From Chromohalobacter sp. 11-W (GTDB taxonomy: Bacteria > Pseudomonadota > Gammaproteobacteria > Pseudomonadales > Halomonadaceae), in assembly GCF_029889905.1 (NCBI RefSeq), contig NZ_JARANZ010000001.1, positions 62,001-126,000 of the forward strand: a DNA stretch of 64,000 nucleotides, given 5' to 3'. The notes beneath the pieces were generated by a model, which saw only the letters and a program-made list of their open reading frames with translations, made no database searches and was not told the DNA's origin. A program made the translations under genes and the position numbers. Shown one piece after another: positions 46,746-58,340 of this stretch (position 1 is the stretch's first letter; each line of letters begins with the position of its first letter).

Positions 46746-46796
46746 ATGAGCAAGCGCTGCAACGTCTTCCCATGCTTGAGTGAGGCCATGCAATGA
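46746..46796 (+). CDS. Putative 16-residue leader peptide coupled to cyoA
   Basis: A 17-codon ORF ([16 protein letters not shown], stop TGA) has a strong ribosome site, GGAGGAAA at 46731-46738, while cyoA itself has a weaker one. The leader's stop overlaps the cyoA start as ATGA (46793-46796), so ribosomes finishing the leader would re-initiate on cyoA. Two cysteines sit four residues apart. It may simply be a coupling device. No transcript attenuator hairpin is obvious. Whether it is translated is unknown. Confidence 0.5.
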   Translation: MSKRCNVFPCLSEAMQ

Positions 46797-47701
46797 GAAT
46801 GAAGAAGAACCTGGGATGGCTCGGTATCCTACCTCTGATCGCAGTGTTGCTGAGTGGCTGCGACGCGGCGCTGGTGGATCCGAAGGGCCAGATCGGGGTG
46901 GAGCTGAAATCGCTGATCATCACGGCTTTCTGGCTGATGATGATTGTGGTGATCCCCGTTATCGTCATGACGGTGGTTTTTGCTTGGAAATATCGGCATA
47001 GCAACCATGCCGCCAAGTACATGCCGGACTGGGCGCACTCCAACAAGATCGAAGCCGTTGTGTGGCTCATCCCCTGCGTAATCATCCTGTTTCTGGGGAT
47101 CATTACCTGGAAAACGTCGCACTCGCTGGATCCGCACAAGCCGATCGAATCCGACGCCGAGACCATGGAAGTACAGGTCGTCGCTTTGGACTGGAAGTGG
47201 TTGTTCATCTATCCCGAGCAAGGCATCGCAACGGTCAACGAAGTAGCCATGCCCGTCGATGTGCCGGTTCACTTCCGCGTGACCTCGGCCTCGGTGATGA
47301 ACTCGTTCTTCATTCCCACCCTGGGTAGTCAGATCTATGCCATGGCCGGCATGGACAACGACGTGTACCTGGTGGCGAACGAGGCGGGCGTCTACGACGG
47401 CAAGTCCTCCAACTACAGTGGCGAGGGTTTCTCGGAGATGACCTTCGATGCACGCGCCATGTCGCAGGATGATTTCGATGCCTGGGTCGACAAGGTGGGT
47501 CAGTCGTCCGAGACGCTCTCGTATGAAGGGAGCTACCAAGAGTTGGCGGAACCGTCCACGGACCATCCTGTGGAGTATTTCTCCGACGTAACGTCAGGCC
47601 TGTACCGCGACATCGTCGAGAGTTTCCATGGTGGCAACGGTGAAGGTGGACACGATGGCGGCCATGGCGAGACGTCCATGAGCGCAGAGGCAGCGGAGTA
47701 A
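46793..47701 (+). CDS. cyoA: Cytochrome bo3 ubiquinol oxidase subunit II
   Basis: The 302-residue lipoprotein has a lipobox (VLLSGC, Cys 23), two transmembrane segments (about 38-66 and 84-104) and a periplasmic cupredoxin-like domain. The CuA ligand cysteines of cytochrome c oxidases are missing: the corresponding segment reads [21 protein letters not shown], as in CyoA. That marks the complex as a quinol oxidase. The C-terminus is a His/Gly/Glu-rich tail ([15 protein letters not shown]). An ATG at 46799 is an alternative start; 46793 overlaps the leader ORF stop. cyoB follows after 4 bases. Confidence 0.95.
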   Translation: MRMKKNLGWLGILPLIAVLLSGCDAALVDPKGQIGVELKSLIITAFWLMMIVVIPVIVMTVVFAWKYRHSNHAAKYMPDWAHSNKIEAVVWLIPCVIILFLGIITWKTSHSLDPHKPIESDAETMEVQVVALDWKWLFIYPEQGIATVNEVAMPVDVPVHFRVTSASVMNSFFIPTLGSQIYAMAGMDNDVYLVANEAGVYDGKSSNYSGEGFSEMTFDARAMSQDDFDAWVDKVGQSSETLSYEGSYQELAEPSTDHPVEYFSDVTSGLYRDIVESFHGGNGEGGHDGGHGETSMSAEAAE

Positions 47702-47705
47702 CATT

Positions 47706-49685
47706 ATGTTCGGAAAACTCAGCCTTGAGGCTATTCCTTACCACGAACCGATCCTCGTCGTGACCGCGCTTGTCATGGCGCTGGGCGGGTTGATCGTGGT
47801 CGGTGCCCTTACGTATTTCAAGAAGTGGAAGTGGCTGTGGACGGAGTGGATCACCTCCATCGACCACAAGAAACTGGGTATCATGTATTTCCTCGTAGCA
47901 TTGGTCATGTTGCTACGCGGTTTCGCCGACGCCATCATGATGCGCACCCAGCAGGCTTTGGCCGCCGGCGGCGCCGAGGGCTATCTACCGCCTGAGCATT
48001 ACGATCAGATCTTCACCGCGCATGGTGTGATCATGATCTTCTTCGTGGCCATGCCCATGGTCATCGGCTTGATGAACCTGGTTGTGCCGCTGCAGATCGG
48101 TGCGCGTGACGTCGCCTTCCCGTTCATGAACAACCTGAGTTTCTGGCTGTTCATGGCGGGTGTCGTCTTGACCATGGTATCGCTACTCATTGGTGAGTAT
48201 GGCAAGACCGGCTGGTTGGCCTATGCGCCATTATCGGGAATACAGTACAGTCCCGGCGTAGGGGTCGATTATTGGATATGGGGACTGCAGATATCGGGGA
48301 TCGGCACCACCCTGACCGGTATCAACTTCTTCGTCACCATTCTGAAGATGCGTACCAAGGGCATGACGCTGTTCCGCATGCCGATCTTCACCTGGACGTC
48401 GCTGTGCGCGAACATCCTGATCATAGCTTCTTTTCCGATTCTGACTGCGACCATTGCACTGCTGACTCTCGATCGTTACCTGGGGATGCACTTCTTCACG
48501 AACGATATGGGCGGCAACATGATGATGTACGTCAATCTCATCTGGGCCTGGGGCCATCCTGAGGTGTACATTCTCATCCTGCCGGCTTTCGGGGTGTTCT
48601 CCGAGGTCATTGCGACCTTCGCCAAGAAGCGCTTGTTCGGTTACAACACCATGGTTTGGGCGACGGCTTGTATCACCATCCTGTCGTTCGTGGTGTGGCT
48701 ACACCACTTCTTCACCATGGGGGCTGGCGCGAACGTCAACGCCTTCTTCGGTATCGCGACGATGATCATCGCCATTCCGACCGGGGTGAAGATCTTCAAC
48801 TGGCTGTTCACCATGTATCGCGGTCGGCTGCAGTTCACATCGCCGGTACTCTGGACGCTGGGCTTCATCATCACTTTCACCATCGGTGGCATGACCGGGG
48901 TGATGCTGGCCGTGCCCGGCGCGAACTTCATACTGCATAACAGCCTGTTCGTCATCGCTCACTTCCACAACGTCATCATCGGTGGCGTGGTGTTCGGCAT
49001 GCTCGCGGGTCTGACCTATTGGTTCCCGAAGGCCTTCGGCTTTACGCTCGACGAGAAGTGGGGCAAGCGTTCCTTCTGGTTCTGGATCACCGGTTTCTAT
49101 CTAGCCTTCATGCCGCTCTACATCCTGAGCTTCATGGGAGCAGTGCGTCGCATGCAGTCTTACGCCAACGCCGATTGGCAGCCGCTGATGATCGTGGCGT
49201 GGGTCGGTGCCGTCTGCATCCTGTGCGGTATCGCCTGCACCGTGATTCAGTTCATCGTGAGTATTCGCGATCGCGAGAAAAACGCCGACATCACGGGCGA
49301 TCCGTGGGACGCGCGTACACTCGAGTGGTCGACCTCTTCTCCCGCACCGTTCTATAACTTCGCGCATCTACCCAATGTCGGCTCCGTCGATGCCTTCTGG
49401 GAAGCGAAGAAAGAGAAGGGTATGGCAGCGGACAAACCGACCCAGTACGAAGACATTCACATGCCGAAGAACACCGCGGCAGGACCGATCATCGGTCTGA
49501 TCAGCATCGTGTTCGGTTTCGCGTTGGTCTGGCATATCTGGTGGCTGGCCGGTGTCGGCGCGATTGGCATGTTCGTAGCCTTCATGTTCCGTGTCTTCAA
49601 CGACGACATCGACTACTACGTCCCGGCGGCGGAAGTCGAGCGTATTGAGCGCGAGCACCATAAACGGCTGGAGATGCAGGCGTAA
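47706..49685 (+). CDS. cyoB: Cytochrome bo3 ubiquinol oxidase subunit I
   Basis: The 659-residue haem-copper oxidase core has about 15 transmembrane segments. The active-site residues fall at E. coli CyoB numbers: His284, Glu286 and Tyr288 in [12 protein letters not shown] (covalent His-Tyr pair) and the CuB histidines 333-334 in [14 protein letters not shown]. The haem histidines are in [13 protein letters not shown] and in [13 protein letters not shown]. It reduces oxygen to water with ubiquinol and pumps protons. The N-terminal start has GGAG upstream, and cyoC begins 2 bases after it. Confidence 0.97.
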   Translation: MFGKLSLEAIPYHEPILVVTALVMALGGLIVVGALTYFKKWKWLWTEWITSIDHKKLGIMYFLVALVMLLRGFADAIMMRTQQALAAGGAEGYLPPEHYDQIFTAHGVIMIFFVAMPMVIGLMNLVVPLQIGARDVAFPFMNNLSFWLFMAGVVLTMVSLLIGEYGKTGWLAYAPLSGIQYSPGVGVDYWIWGLQISGIGTTLTGINFFVTILKMRTKGMTLFRMPIFTWTSLCANILIIASFPILTATIALLTLDRYLGMHFFTNDMGGNMMMYVNLIWAWGHPEVYILILPAFGVFSEVIATFAKKRLFGYNTMVWATACITILSFVVWLHHFFTMGAGANVNAFFGIATMIIAIPTGVKIFNWLFTMYRGRLQFTSPVLWTLGFIITFTIGGMTGVMLAVPGANFILHNSLFVIAHFHNVIIGGVVFGMLAGLTYWFPKAFGFTLDEKWGKRSFWFWITGFYLAFMPLYILSFMGAVRRMQSYANADWQPLMIVAWVGAVCILCGIACTVIQFIVSIRDREKNADITGDPWDARTLEWSTSSPAPFYNFAHLPNVGSVDAFWEAKKEKGMAADKPTQYEDIHMPKNTAAGPIIGLISIVFGFALVWHIWWLAGVGAIGMFVAFMFRVFNDDIDYYVPAAEVERIEREHHKRLEMQA

Positions 49686-49687
49686 TC

Positions 49688-50305
49688 ATGACGACGCAAA
49701 CTGTTAATCAACATGACGCTCATGCTCATGACGAGCATGAGCACCACGATGCGGGTGCCATGAAGGTATTCGGCTTCTGGGTCTACCTGATGAGTGACCT
49801 GGTCATCTTCGGGAGCCTTTTCGCGACCTATGCCGTGCTCATGAAAGGCACGGCGGGTGGCCCCTCTGGGGCCGATATCTTCGAGCTCCCGCTGATTTTG
49901 GTCAGTACCTTCCTGCTGCTGTTCAGTAGTTTCACCTATGGCATGGCCGTACTGGCCATGCATGCCGATCGAGTGGCGCAGGTGAAAGGATGGTTGGTCA
50001 TCACGTTCTTGCTGGGTGCCGGCTTTATCGGGTTGGAAATCTATGAATTCCATCACCTGATTGCTGAAGGCTTTGGGCCGGATCGTAGTGCTTTCCTATC
50101 CTCCTTCTTCACGCTGGTCGGGACGCATGGCCTCCACGTGACCTTCGGTCTGATCTGGATGCTGGTGATGATCGTCCAATTGTTCACGAAGGGCCTTAAC
50201 GACAAGACGCGCCCACGCATCATGTGCCTGAGCCTGTTCTGGCACTTCCTGGATATCGTGTGGATCTGTGTCTTTACCTTCGTCTATCTGATGGGAGTTC
50301 TGTAA
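49688..50305 (+). CDS. cyoC: Cytochrome bo3 ubiquinol oxidase subunit III
   Basis: The 205-residue membrane protein has a histidine-rich N-terminal tail ([12 protein letters not shown]) and five hydrophobic segments, as in E. coli CyoC (204). Conserved segments are [23 protein letters not shown] and [17 protein letters not shown], ending [20 protein letters not shown]. It stabilises subunit I. Its stop and the cyoD start share a base (TAATG). Confidence 0.95.
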   Translation: MTTQTVNQHDAHAHDEHEHHDAGAMKVFGFWVYLMSDLVIFGSLFATYAVLMKGTAGGPSGADIFELPLILVSTFLLLFSSFTYGMAVLAMHADRVAQVKGWLVITFLLGAGFIGLEIYEFHHLIAEGFGPDRSAFLSSFFTLVGTHGLHVTFGLIWMLVMIVQLFTKGLNDKTRPRIMCLSLFWHFLDIVWICVFTFVYLMGVL

Positions 50306-50640
50306 TGAGCGATGCACATGCTTCCCACGATGGTGGCAATCACGGCAGCGTCAAGTCCTATGTAATTGGCTTGATCCTCTCTCTCGTGTTGACGATCATC
50401 CCGTTCTGGATGGTCATGAGCGGTGGCTTCAGCAATATGGCCGTCGTCGTGACGATCTCGATCATGGCCATCTTTCAGGTGCTGGTGCAGTTGATCATGT
50501 TCATGCACCTGGACTTCAAGACCGAAGAGGGATGGAACGCCGGGTCCTTTATCTTTACGGCGTTGATCCTGGTCATTCTGGTAGGTGGGTCGCTGTGGAT
50601 CATGCAGAACCTGCACGCCAACATGATGCTTGGTGGGTGA
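50305..50640 (+). CDS. cyoD: Cytochrome bo3 ubiquinol oxidase subunit IV
   Basis: The 111-residue protein has three transmembrane segments (about 19-38, 47-67, 80-100) and the [15 protein letters not shown] segment shared with CyoD and aa3-600 subunit IV. The N-terminal tail is His-rich ([14 protein letters not shown]). It assists assembly of the CuB centre in E. coli. The start at 50305 overlaps the cyoC stop by one base. Confidence 0.93.
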   Translation: MSDAHASHDGGNHGSVKSYVIGLILSLVLTIIPFWMVMSGGFSNMAVVVTISIMAIFQVLVQLIMFMHLDFKTEEGWNAGSFIFTALILVILVGGSLWIMQNLHANMMLGG

Positions 50641-50653
50641 GTCGCTCGGCGTG

Positions 50654-51541
50654 ATGCTCAAACCCTACGTCTCCATTACCAAGCCGGGCATCATCTTCGG
50701 CAATCTGATCTCCGTGGCCGGGGGCTTCTTCCTCGCTTCCCAAGGAAGCGTGGATGGCGTGCTCTTTCTGGCCACGGTCATCGGAATTGCGTTGGTGATC
50801 GCGTCCGGGTGCGTGTTCAATAACTACATCGATCGCGATATCGATCGTTTGATGGAGCGTACCCAAGGGCGTGTCACGGTCCAGGGGCTGATTTCACCCG
50901 GTATCACGCTGGCATATGGCAGTGTGTTGGGCATTGCAGGCTTCTTGATCTTGGCACTGGGCACCAATGCCTTGGCGACGCTGTTCGCCTTGCTCGGGTT
51001 CGTCGTCTATGTCGGGCTTTATAGCCTGTATCTCAAACGACACTCGGTCTATGGCACCCTGGTGGGCAGCTTGTCGGGCGCGGCGCCGCCGGTGGTGGGC
51101 TATTGTGCGGTCAGCGGGCAGTTCGATCTTGGTGCGCTGACGCTGCTTTTGATCTTCTGCCTGTGGCAGATGCCGCATTCGTATGCCATTGCCATCTTCC
51201 GCTACCAAGACTATCGCGCGGCGTCGATCCCGGTACTGCCGGTAACGCGTGGCGTGAGGGCGGCGAAGCATCATATCTTCTGGTATATCCTGGCGTTCTT
51301 GGGTGCGACCCTGATGCTCACGCTAGGAGGCTATGCCGGCTATGGCTATTTCGCGGTGGCGGCAGCGATGGGGCTTTATTGGCTCGTCATGGCGCTTCGT
51401 GGTTACCGCACCGGCGACGACCGCGTGTGGGCCAAGAAGGTGTTCATCTTCTCGATCTTCACCATCACGGCACTAAGCATCATGATGTCGATCGACTTTC
51501 AGGTGACCGATACTGAAGTGCTGATGACCTCGCTGCGCTGA
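50654..51541 (+). CDS. cyoE: Protoheme IX farnesyltransferase (haem O synthase)
   Basis: The 295-residue UbiA-family prenyltransferase has about nine transmembrane segments. The first Asp-rich motif is [16 protein letters not shown], and the second site is [37 protein letters not shown] follows. It farnesylates haem b to haem O for CyoB. The ATG at 50654 ([12 protein letters not shown]) aligns with E. coli CyoE; TTG/GTG codons further upstream overlap the cyoD end. It closes the operon at a rho-independent terminator. Confidence 0.95.
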   Translation: MLKPYVSITKPGIIFGNLISVAGGFFLASQGSVDGVLFLATVIGIALVIASGCVFNNYIDRDIDRLMERTQGRVTVQGLISPGITLAYGSVLGIAGFLILALGTNALATLFALLGFVVYVGLYSLYLKRHSVYGTLVGSLSGAAPPVVGYCAVSGQFDLGALTLLLIFCLWQMPHSYAIAIFRYQDYRAASIPVLPVTRGVRAAKHHIFWYILAFLGATLMLTLGGYAGYGYFAVAAAMGLYWLVMALRGYRTGDDRVWAKKVFIFSIFTITALSIMMSIDFQVTDTEVLMTSLR

Positions 51542-51564
51542 TCTCGCCTAACGTGCTCGAAATG

Positions 51565-51598
51565 AAAAGCCACGCCATATAACGGCGTGGCTTTTTTC
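51565..51598 (+). terminator. Terminator of the cyo operon
   Basis: GCCACGCC (51569-51576) and GGCGTGGC (51584-51591) form a perfect 8-base stem with a 7-base loop, followed by TTTTTT. AAAA precedes it, so it may also act leftward. Confidence 0.93.
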
Positions 51599-51656
51599 GT
51601 ATTGCGGGCGGTATCCAGGTCGAGCCCCAGATATGGACTGATGGTCGGATCGAGGC

Positions 51657-52196
51657 CTAGCGCGTGTAATCACGTACGCCGTGCAGGATCCACGGCTCAT
51701 CGCCGAGTTCGTGATGCTTGCCGTGCAATACGTTGATGTTGCCGGTGCCCTCCATGATCATTGCATGTACCTGACGGGCATCCGAGACATTGGCTCGGCG
51801 CATGTGGGCGCGCAGATCATCCTCTGTGACGCGCGCCACACGCAGGTTGGCGTGCTTGATCTCGCCACCCGACCCCATGAGCAGAATTGGCCGATTGTCG
51901 GTCGCCGCCTCAAACACGGAGCAACGCGAGCGCAGTCGCGACACGAGCAGCTGTAGCACGTACAGCGTAGCCACTGCCACCAACCCCTGCAGAAGGGGCG
52001 GATTCTTGGAGACCACCACGCTGGCGATCATCGAGCCGAGCGCGATCGTGACCACGATATCGAAAGTCGACATCTCGGCGAAGCTACGCACGCCCGACCA
52101 CCGTGCCAAAGCCACCACGACCAGATACAGCACGAACGTACACAAGACCACCCAGACCAAATTGGAGGGATGGGATACGAGCCAGTCGTTGAGCAT
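51657..52196 (-). CDS. DUF421 (YetF/YcaP-like) membrane protein
   Basis: The 179-residue protein has three hydrophobic segments (about 12-34, 50-68, 73-90) in the first half, including FAEMSTFDIVVTIALGSMIAS, and a small cytosolic DUF421 domain with ILLMGSGGEIKHANLRVARVTEDDLRAHMR in the second. This is the YetF/YcaP layout; the family's function is not established. The start at 52196 follows AGGAG with 7-base spacing, better than the ATG nine codons earlier. Confidence 0.87.
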   Translation of the reverse strand: MLNDWLVSHPSNLVWVVLCTFVLYLVVVALARWSGVRSFAEMSTFDIVVTIALGSMIASVVVSKNPPLLQGLVAVATLYVLQLLVSRLRSRCSVFEAATDNRPILLMGSGGEIKHANLRVARVTEDDLRAHMRRANVSDARQVHAMIMEGTGNINVLHGKHHELGDEPWILHGVRDYTR

Positions 52197-52378
52197 ATCG
52201 ACGCTCCTGTCTGCGATGGTCATCGATCGCCGACCGCGATCGAAGGATCACCCAGTCTAGATGCCATCTGGACCTCACGCATCCCGCACGCCACGGTGCC
52301 GGCCTCTCGTGGACAGCCAGCCCGGCCCGGACATCGACCACGACGTGCTGGCGCGGCCTTTTCCGTCTCGGGTGCGTG

Positions 52379-54307
<1,929 letters not shown>

Positions 54308-54391
54308 TCATGACGTAAGTCAGGCCGGCGCACAGCGTAGGCGGGAGAAGTGAGCAACGACGGATGACGTCCTGACGCTGCGGACTCCGCT

Positions 54392-54502
54392 TGATCCCTA
54401 CGCCGGTACTAGCCGGATCAGGTTCGTCGGGATCCGTCGTGGCGTCCGCCGGGATGGCGAGCGCAGGACGATCTCAGCCGGTTCCACCGGCACCCCGTCA
54501 AG
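54392..54502 (-). ncRNA. TPP riboswitch (THI element) upstream of thiC
   Basis: Read on the minus strand, this segment has the conserved GGGGTGCC, GGCTGAGATC (at about 54468-54479) and GAACCTGATCCGG…CCGGCGTAGGGATC parts of the TPP aptamer in the right order. About 48 bases separate CTGAGA from ACCTGATC, more than the minimal form, so the P3 arm probably carries an extra stem. It ends about 97 bases before the thiC start. Thiamine pyrophosphate would lower thiC expression; the expression platform is not clear. Confidence 0.93.
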
Positions 54503-54629
54503 CTGTCGTCTAGAGTCTAGCAAGGTATCGTCCGAATGAAATCCCCTGGTGCGATGCGTGGAGCAGAGGGACGTCAAATCCTCGTTTGCGTGCTAATGTC
54601 CAGGGAGAGCCACCAAAGGAGAGTTGGAT

Positions 54630-55511
54630 ATGCACATTGGATTCATTGGTCTGGGTGCCATGGGGCGTGGCATGGCGAAGCAGTTACTCGAGGCGGGGCA
54701 TGACGTCACGGTGTGGAATCGCTCCCCGGAGGCTGCCGAGGCGCTCGCCGAGCAGGGCGCCAAAATCGCCAAGAAACCGGCCGACGCGGCGCGATGTGAG
54801 GTGCTGGTGAGCATGCTGGCCGACGACCAGGCAGCGCATCAGGTACTGGTCGAAAGTAAGGCCATCGAAGCGATGAAAAAGGGCAGTGTTCACGTCAACA
54901 TGGCTACGGTGTCGGTAGCTTTCGCGCGTGGCATGGCGGCGCTCCACGAGCGCCTGGGCGTGGGCTATGTTGCCGCGCCGGTGCTGGGGCGGCCGGACGC
55001 CGCGGCGGCGGGTAAGCTCAATATCATCGCCGCCGGTGATCCGGCGTACATCGAACGGGTTAGGCCTGTACTCGACGCCATGGGTCAGGCTGTCTGGCCT
55101 TTAGGGGAATCGCCTGAACGCGCCAACGTAGCGAAAATTGCCGCCAATTTCATGCTCGCCAGTGCTATCGAGTCGATGGCCGAGGCGTCGACACTGACCC
55201 GTGCGTATGGCATCGAGGCCAGCGACTTTCTCGATATCGTCACCAATACGTTGTTCGCCTCGCCGGCCTATCAGGGCTACGGCAAGATGATCGCCGAGGC
55301 ACGCTTCGAACCCGCCGGGTTCACGATGCGCTTGGGCCACAAGGATGTCGGACTGGCCTTGAGTGCAGGGGACGAGCAAAACGTTGCCTTGCCGTTGGGC
55401 AGCGCGGTGCGCGATCGTCTGCTCGACGCCTTGGCCAACGGAGATGGCGAAAAAGACTGGTCGGGGCTCGCCGAGGTCGCCGCGCGCCAGGCGCATCTGG
55501 ACAAGCGCTAG
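54630..55511 (+). CDS. NAD(P)-dependent beta-hydroxyacid dehydrogenase (HIBADH family)
   Basis: The 293-residue protein has the Rossmann start IGFIGLGAMGRGMAKQLL, the VWNRSPEAAEAL segment (Arg favours NADP), a substrate-binding YVAAPVLGRPDAAAAGKL and the catalytic Lys in ANVAKIAANFML. It belongs to the 3-hydroxyisobutyrate/glyoxylate/succinic-semialdehyde reductase group. The PVLGRPDAA variant of the usual APVSGG is seen in family members with other substrates, so the exact substrate is unassigned. The ATG at 54630 has AAGGAG at 54616-54621; a TTG two codons earlier is not needed. Confidence 0.9.
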   Translation: MHIGFIGLGAMGRGMAKQLLEAGHDVTVWNRSPEAAEALAEQGAKIAKKPADAARCEVLVSMLADDQAAHQVLVESKAIEAMKKGSVHVNMATVSVAFARGMAALHERLGVGYVAAPVLGRPDAAAAGKLNIIAAGDPAYIERVRPVLDAMGQAVWPLGESPERANVAKIAANFMLASAIESMAEASTLTRAYGIEASDFLDIVTNTLFASPAYQGYGKMIAEARFEPAGFTMRLGHKDVGLALSAGDEQNVALPLGSAVRDRLLDALANGDGEKDWSGLAEVAARQAHLDKR

Positions 55512-55522
55512 GGGTCCTCGAA

Positions 55523-56716
55523 TCAGTGCGTCTGGGATGCCTGGGGCGTCAGGCGGTACAGGCCAGTATCGCCATCGTCGGCGGTGAAATAAAGCGCGCC
55601 GTCACGGTAGGCGATACCGGCGGGGCGTGCCCAGCGCTCGCCATTTTCCGCCTGGAAGCCGCTGACCAGGTCGATCACCTTGCCCTGGCCACCGTCGTCG
55701 AGTCGAATGCCGACAATCTTGGGTGGGCGGCGCGTAGCACGGCCTCCCGAGCCCTGTGTGGCCCAACTGCCATGGATGGCGGTGACCATGTTCACCTGCC
55801 AGGGGTTGTCATCAGGCAGGAAGGTCAGGCCGATGGGGGCGCTACGCGCGGCAAAGGTCGCCACCGGCGGCGCGAGCGTGTCACGCCCGGTAGGCGGTGC
55901 CGAGTCGATGCACTCATCGCGCTGCCATTCGCCCTCATTCCATTGATACCACGGCATGCCGTGAAAGCTCCCGGCTTCGGCGCGCACCAGCAGTTCGGGC
56001 GGCGCTTCGTACCCCCAATGATCGGGACCATTGTTGTTGAGGTAGAGAGCCCCCTGTGGACTCCAGGCCATGCCGATGGGGTTGCGCAGCCCGCTGACGT
56101 AGGGCGTCCATTCAGGCGCCTCGCGCGCGGGATCGAGCGCCATCACTCCGCCTCGCCGATCCTCGAAGGTGAGGTCTTTGCTGACGCGTTGCGCCGAGCA
56201 GTTGCCTTGAAGGCCGAGCGCGATATAGAGCCGGCCATCGGGCCCGATTGATAGCGAGCGCGAGGGGTGGCCGCTACCGCCGGGCAAGTCGGCGACGCCC
56301 TCGAAATCCATCTCCGTGACGTCCTGTCCTGGCGTATACCCCGTGCGATAGAGTCGCTCGGTGGTCGCCACGTACAAGTAGCCTTCGTGTACCACAGCGC
56401 TGTGCGGGTAACCGGACAGCGGGATCTCCGCATCGACACGATCATACGGCGGCTGCAGGCGGTATAGGCGCCCGGCTCGAGAACCGATGAACATCTCGTC
56501 CTCGGGGCCAAAGCTGATCAGTCGGGGCGCGCGTAGCGCGACCCGCTTATCGAGCGTGGCGCCCTCGGGCACGTTAGCCCGTTCCGCGTTGCCATTAACC
56601 TCCACTGAGGTCAGCGCCTGGGCCTGGCCGGAGACGATCATCATGACGCTCAGCCAGAGACCGGCAAGCGCCGGCGTGTTTCGTCTCAGTGCCTGGGTAA
56701 CGTGGCGAGCGATCAT
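55523..56716 (-). CDS. PQQ-type sugar dehydrogenase-like beta-propeller protein
   Basis: The 397-residue exported protein (signal peptide ending near GQAQA-LTS) has the beta-propeller of the soluble PQQ glucose/sorbosone dehydrogenase family. Family landmarks are PRLISFGPEDEMFIGSRAGRLYRL, SRSLSIGPDGRLYIALGLQGN, YVSGLRNPIGMAWSPQGALYLNNNGPDHWG and HGSWATQGSGGR. Enzyme activity is not assured: many family members are only annotated. No PQQ synthesis genes are in the window, so the cofactor would be made or taken up elsewhere. The gene is convergent with the dehydrogenase at 54630. Confidence 0.85.
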   Translation of the reverse strand: MIARHVTQALRRNTPALAGLWLSVMMIVSGQAQALTSVEVNGNAERANVPEGATLDKRVALRAPRLISFGPEDEMFIGSRAGRLYRLQPPYDRVDAEIPLSGYPHSAVVHEGYLYVATTERLYRTGYTPGQDVTEMDFEGVADLPGGSGHPSRSLSIGPDGRLYIALGLQGNCSAQRVSKDLTFEDRRGGVMALDPAREAPEWTPYVSGLRNPIGMAWSPQGALYLNNNGPDHWGYEAPPELLVRAEAGSFHGMPWYQWNEGEWQRDECIDSAPPTGRDTLAPPVATFAARSAPIGLTFLPDDNPWQVNMVTAIHGSWATQGSGGRATRRPPKIVGIRLDDGGQGKVIDLVSGFQAENGERWARPAGIAYRDGALYFTADDGDTGLYRLTPQASQTH

Positions 56717-56779
56717 GCACGGCTCCTCAAGAAATTCTCTGGAGCAGTGTAGACAACAATCAGCGACGCGTCCGAGGGC

Positions 56780-57715
56780 TCAGTAGATGCGAAAGCGTTT
56801 GAAGTCGGGGCGCTGAGCAGCTTGTTGCGGGGTCTTGCGGAAGCGCTTGTACTCCCACTGATACTGAGCGGGTTGCAAGGCAATGGCGTGTTCCACGCTA
56901 GCGTTGACGCCGGTGGCGGAGAGTGCCTCATCGCGTGAGTAGACGCGTTCATCGGCGGCGAGGAAGTGCAGCGCGAAGCCCTTGCCGTCGGGGAGGCGTT
57001 TCGCCACGCCGGTGACGACGCGCGCCTCGGTGCGCGCCACGAGCTTGGGCAGCAAGGTGGCGGTATAGGCCGGACGCTGGAAGAAATCGGCAAAGACGCC
57101 GCTACCCCAGCTCGGTTCCTGGTCGGGGAGGATTCCCACTGCCTCGCAGCGTTTGAGTGCCTTGAGCAGCGAGGCGACACCGCGTGGGTTGGTGGGGACC
57201 AGTTGGGCCCCCATGCGTTCGCGGCCATGCCGGATCACCGGATCGAGGGCGTCGATCTTGGGAGGCTCGTACATGGCGGTGAACGGGAAGTGGCTGGAAA
57301 GCCAGAAGTTGAGCACTTCCCAGTTGCCGTAATGCGGTGCCAGCACGATGACGCCACGTCCCTCGGCGCGGGCGTCGTCGAGCAGTTCGCGGCCGTGCAC
57401 GGCGCGGATCGAGGCCTCGACGCGTTGCGGGGCGGCCATCCAGGCAAAGCCCAACTCGAGCATGGTGGCCGAGGAGTGCGTCAGGCTGTCCCGTGTCAGG
57501 CGTCGTTGCTGACGTGTCGGCATCTCCGGATAGACATGCCTGAGATTGGCGCGCGTCACGCTACGTTCGCGGCGACTGAAGGTGAGAATCAGCGGGCCGA
57601 TCAGACGAGCCAACTGCCACAGCCGGTGCGGTGTCAAGCGTGCCAGGGTGCGCCACAGCAAGGCGATGGCGCGTGCGCGTAAAGGAGCAGAAACGTCTTC
57701 GGACATCGAACTCAT
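56780..57715 (-). CDS. Lipid A/lysophospholipid acyltransferase (LpxL/HtrB family)
   Basis: The 311-residue inner-membrane acyltransferase has an N-terminal hydrophobic region (about 15-45) and the HX4E-type catalytic motif in APHYGNWEVL (His and Glu), with QEPSWGSGVFADFFQRPAYT as the second landmark. It adds a secondary acyl chain to lipid A or a related lipid. Assignment within the family (LpxL, LpxM, LpxP or lysophospholipid acyltransferase) is not possible from sequence reading. No strong ribosome site is seen at 57715, and an in-frame ATG three codons in is an alternative. Confidence 0.88.
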   Translation of the reverse strand: MSSMSEDVSAPLRARAIALLWRTLARLTPHRLWQLARLIGPLILTFSRRERSVTRANLRHVYPEMPTRQQRRLTRDSLTHSSATMLELGFAWMAAPQRVEASIRAVHGRELLDDARAEGRGVIVLAPHYGNWEVLNFWLSSHFPFTAMYEPPKIDALDPVIRHGRERMGAQLVPTNPRGVASLLKALKRCEAVGILPDQEPSWGSGVFADFFQRPAYTATLLPKLVARTEARVVTGVAKRLPDGKGFALHFLAADERVYSRDEALSATGVNASVEHAIALQPAQYQWEYKRFRKTPQQAAQRPDFKRFRIY

Positions 57716-57804
57716 GGCATCATCGGTTACGGCGGACGATAGGCCCCGTATTATACAGATCGCGAGGCGTCTGCCTGCCTGCGCGGGCGTACAATCTCAT
57801 CTTT

Positions 57805-58173
57805 TCAGCGGCGCCGTGGTCGGGAAATCTCGATCAGGTTGCCATCCGGATCGCGTACGTGAAGCGTCTCGGCGGGGTGTTGTTCGTCTGACCCTATATC
57901 CAGCGGTACCCCGAGTACCTCGAGGTGTGTCTTCACTTCCGCCAGCGGCAGGGCACTACGAAAGCCCAGGGTCTGGTGGCCTGGCGGGACAGTATGAGGA
58001 TTGCCGGACGTTGCCTGGGTGGTCTGCAGGCGCAAGGCGAAATCGTCCAGGTGGAGGTCGGTGCGTGTCGCATCGTGGTAGCGTGCCTCGAGCCCCAGTA
58101 CGCGTGTGTAGAAATCGATGCTGCGCTCGAGGTCGGTGACGTTTACCACCAAATGGTCGATGGCATTGAGCAT
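57805..58173 (-). CDS. VOC-superfamily (glyoxalase/bleomycin-resistance type) protein
   Basis: The 122-residue protein opens IDHLVVNVTDLERSIDFYTRVLG and ends LHVRDPDGNLIEIS, the two ends of one VOC metalloenzyme fold. The expected metal ligands are the H of the first segment, a mid histidine (HQTLGF) and the final Glu. The substrate is unknown; it is not glyoxalase I by length. Start choice is uncertain; the ATG at 58173 begins the domain, while longer open sequence upstream does not look coding. Confidence 0.83.
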   Translation of the reverse strand: MLNAIDHLVVNVTDLERSIDFYTRVLGLEARYHDATRTDLHLDDFALRLQTTQATSGNPHTVPPGHQTLGFRSALPLAEVKTHLEVLGVPLDIGSDEQHPAETLHVRDPDGNLIEISRPRRR

Positions 58174-58340
58174 GGCGAATTGTCCAAAAAGTGACGGTCG
58201 GCCCCAAGGGGGAAGGACATCATGCACGTTCGAGGCGGTCTGCATCCAGTCGAAAGATGCACGAGCGCGTGTTCGCGAGAGGGCCTGCCGGCGAATGCTC
58301 GCTGCCGGGCAGATCAATCTACGCAGTCATGTGAGGCCCA

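Noticed and set aside
46793-51541. Cytochrome c oxidase (coxB/coxA)
   Set aside because: Subunit II lacks the CuA cysteines and is a lipoprotein, a CyoD-type subunit IV is present, and residue numbering of subunit I equals E. coli CyoB, so this is a bo3 quinol oxidase.
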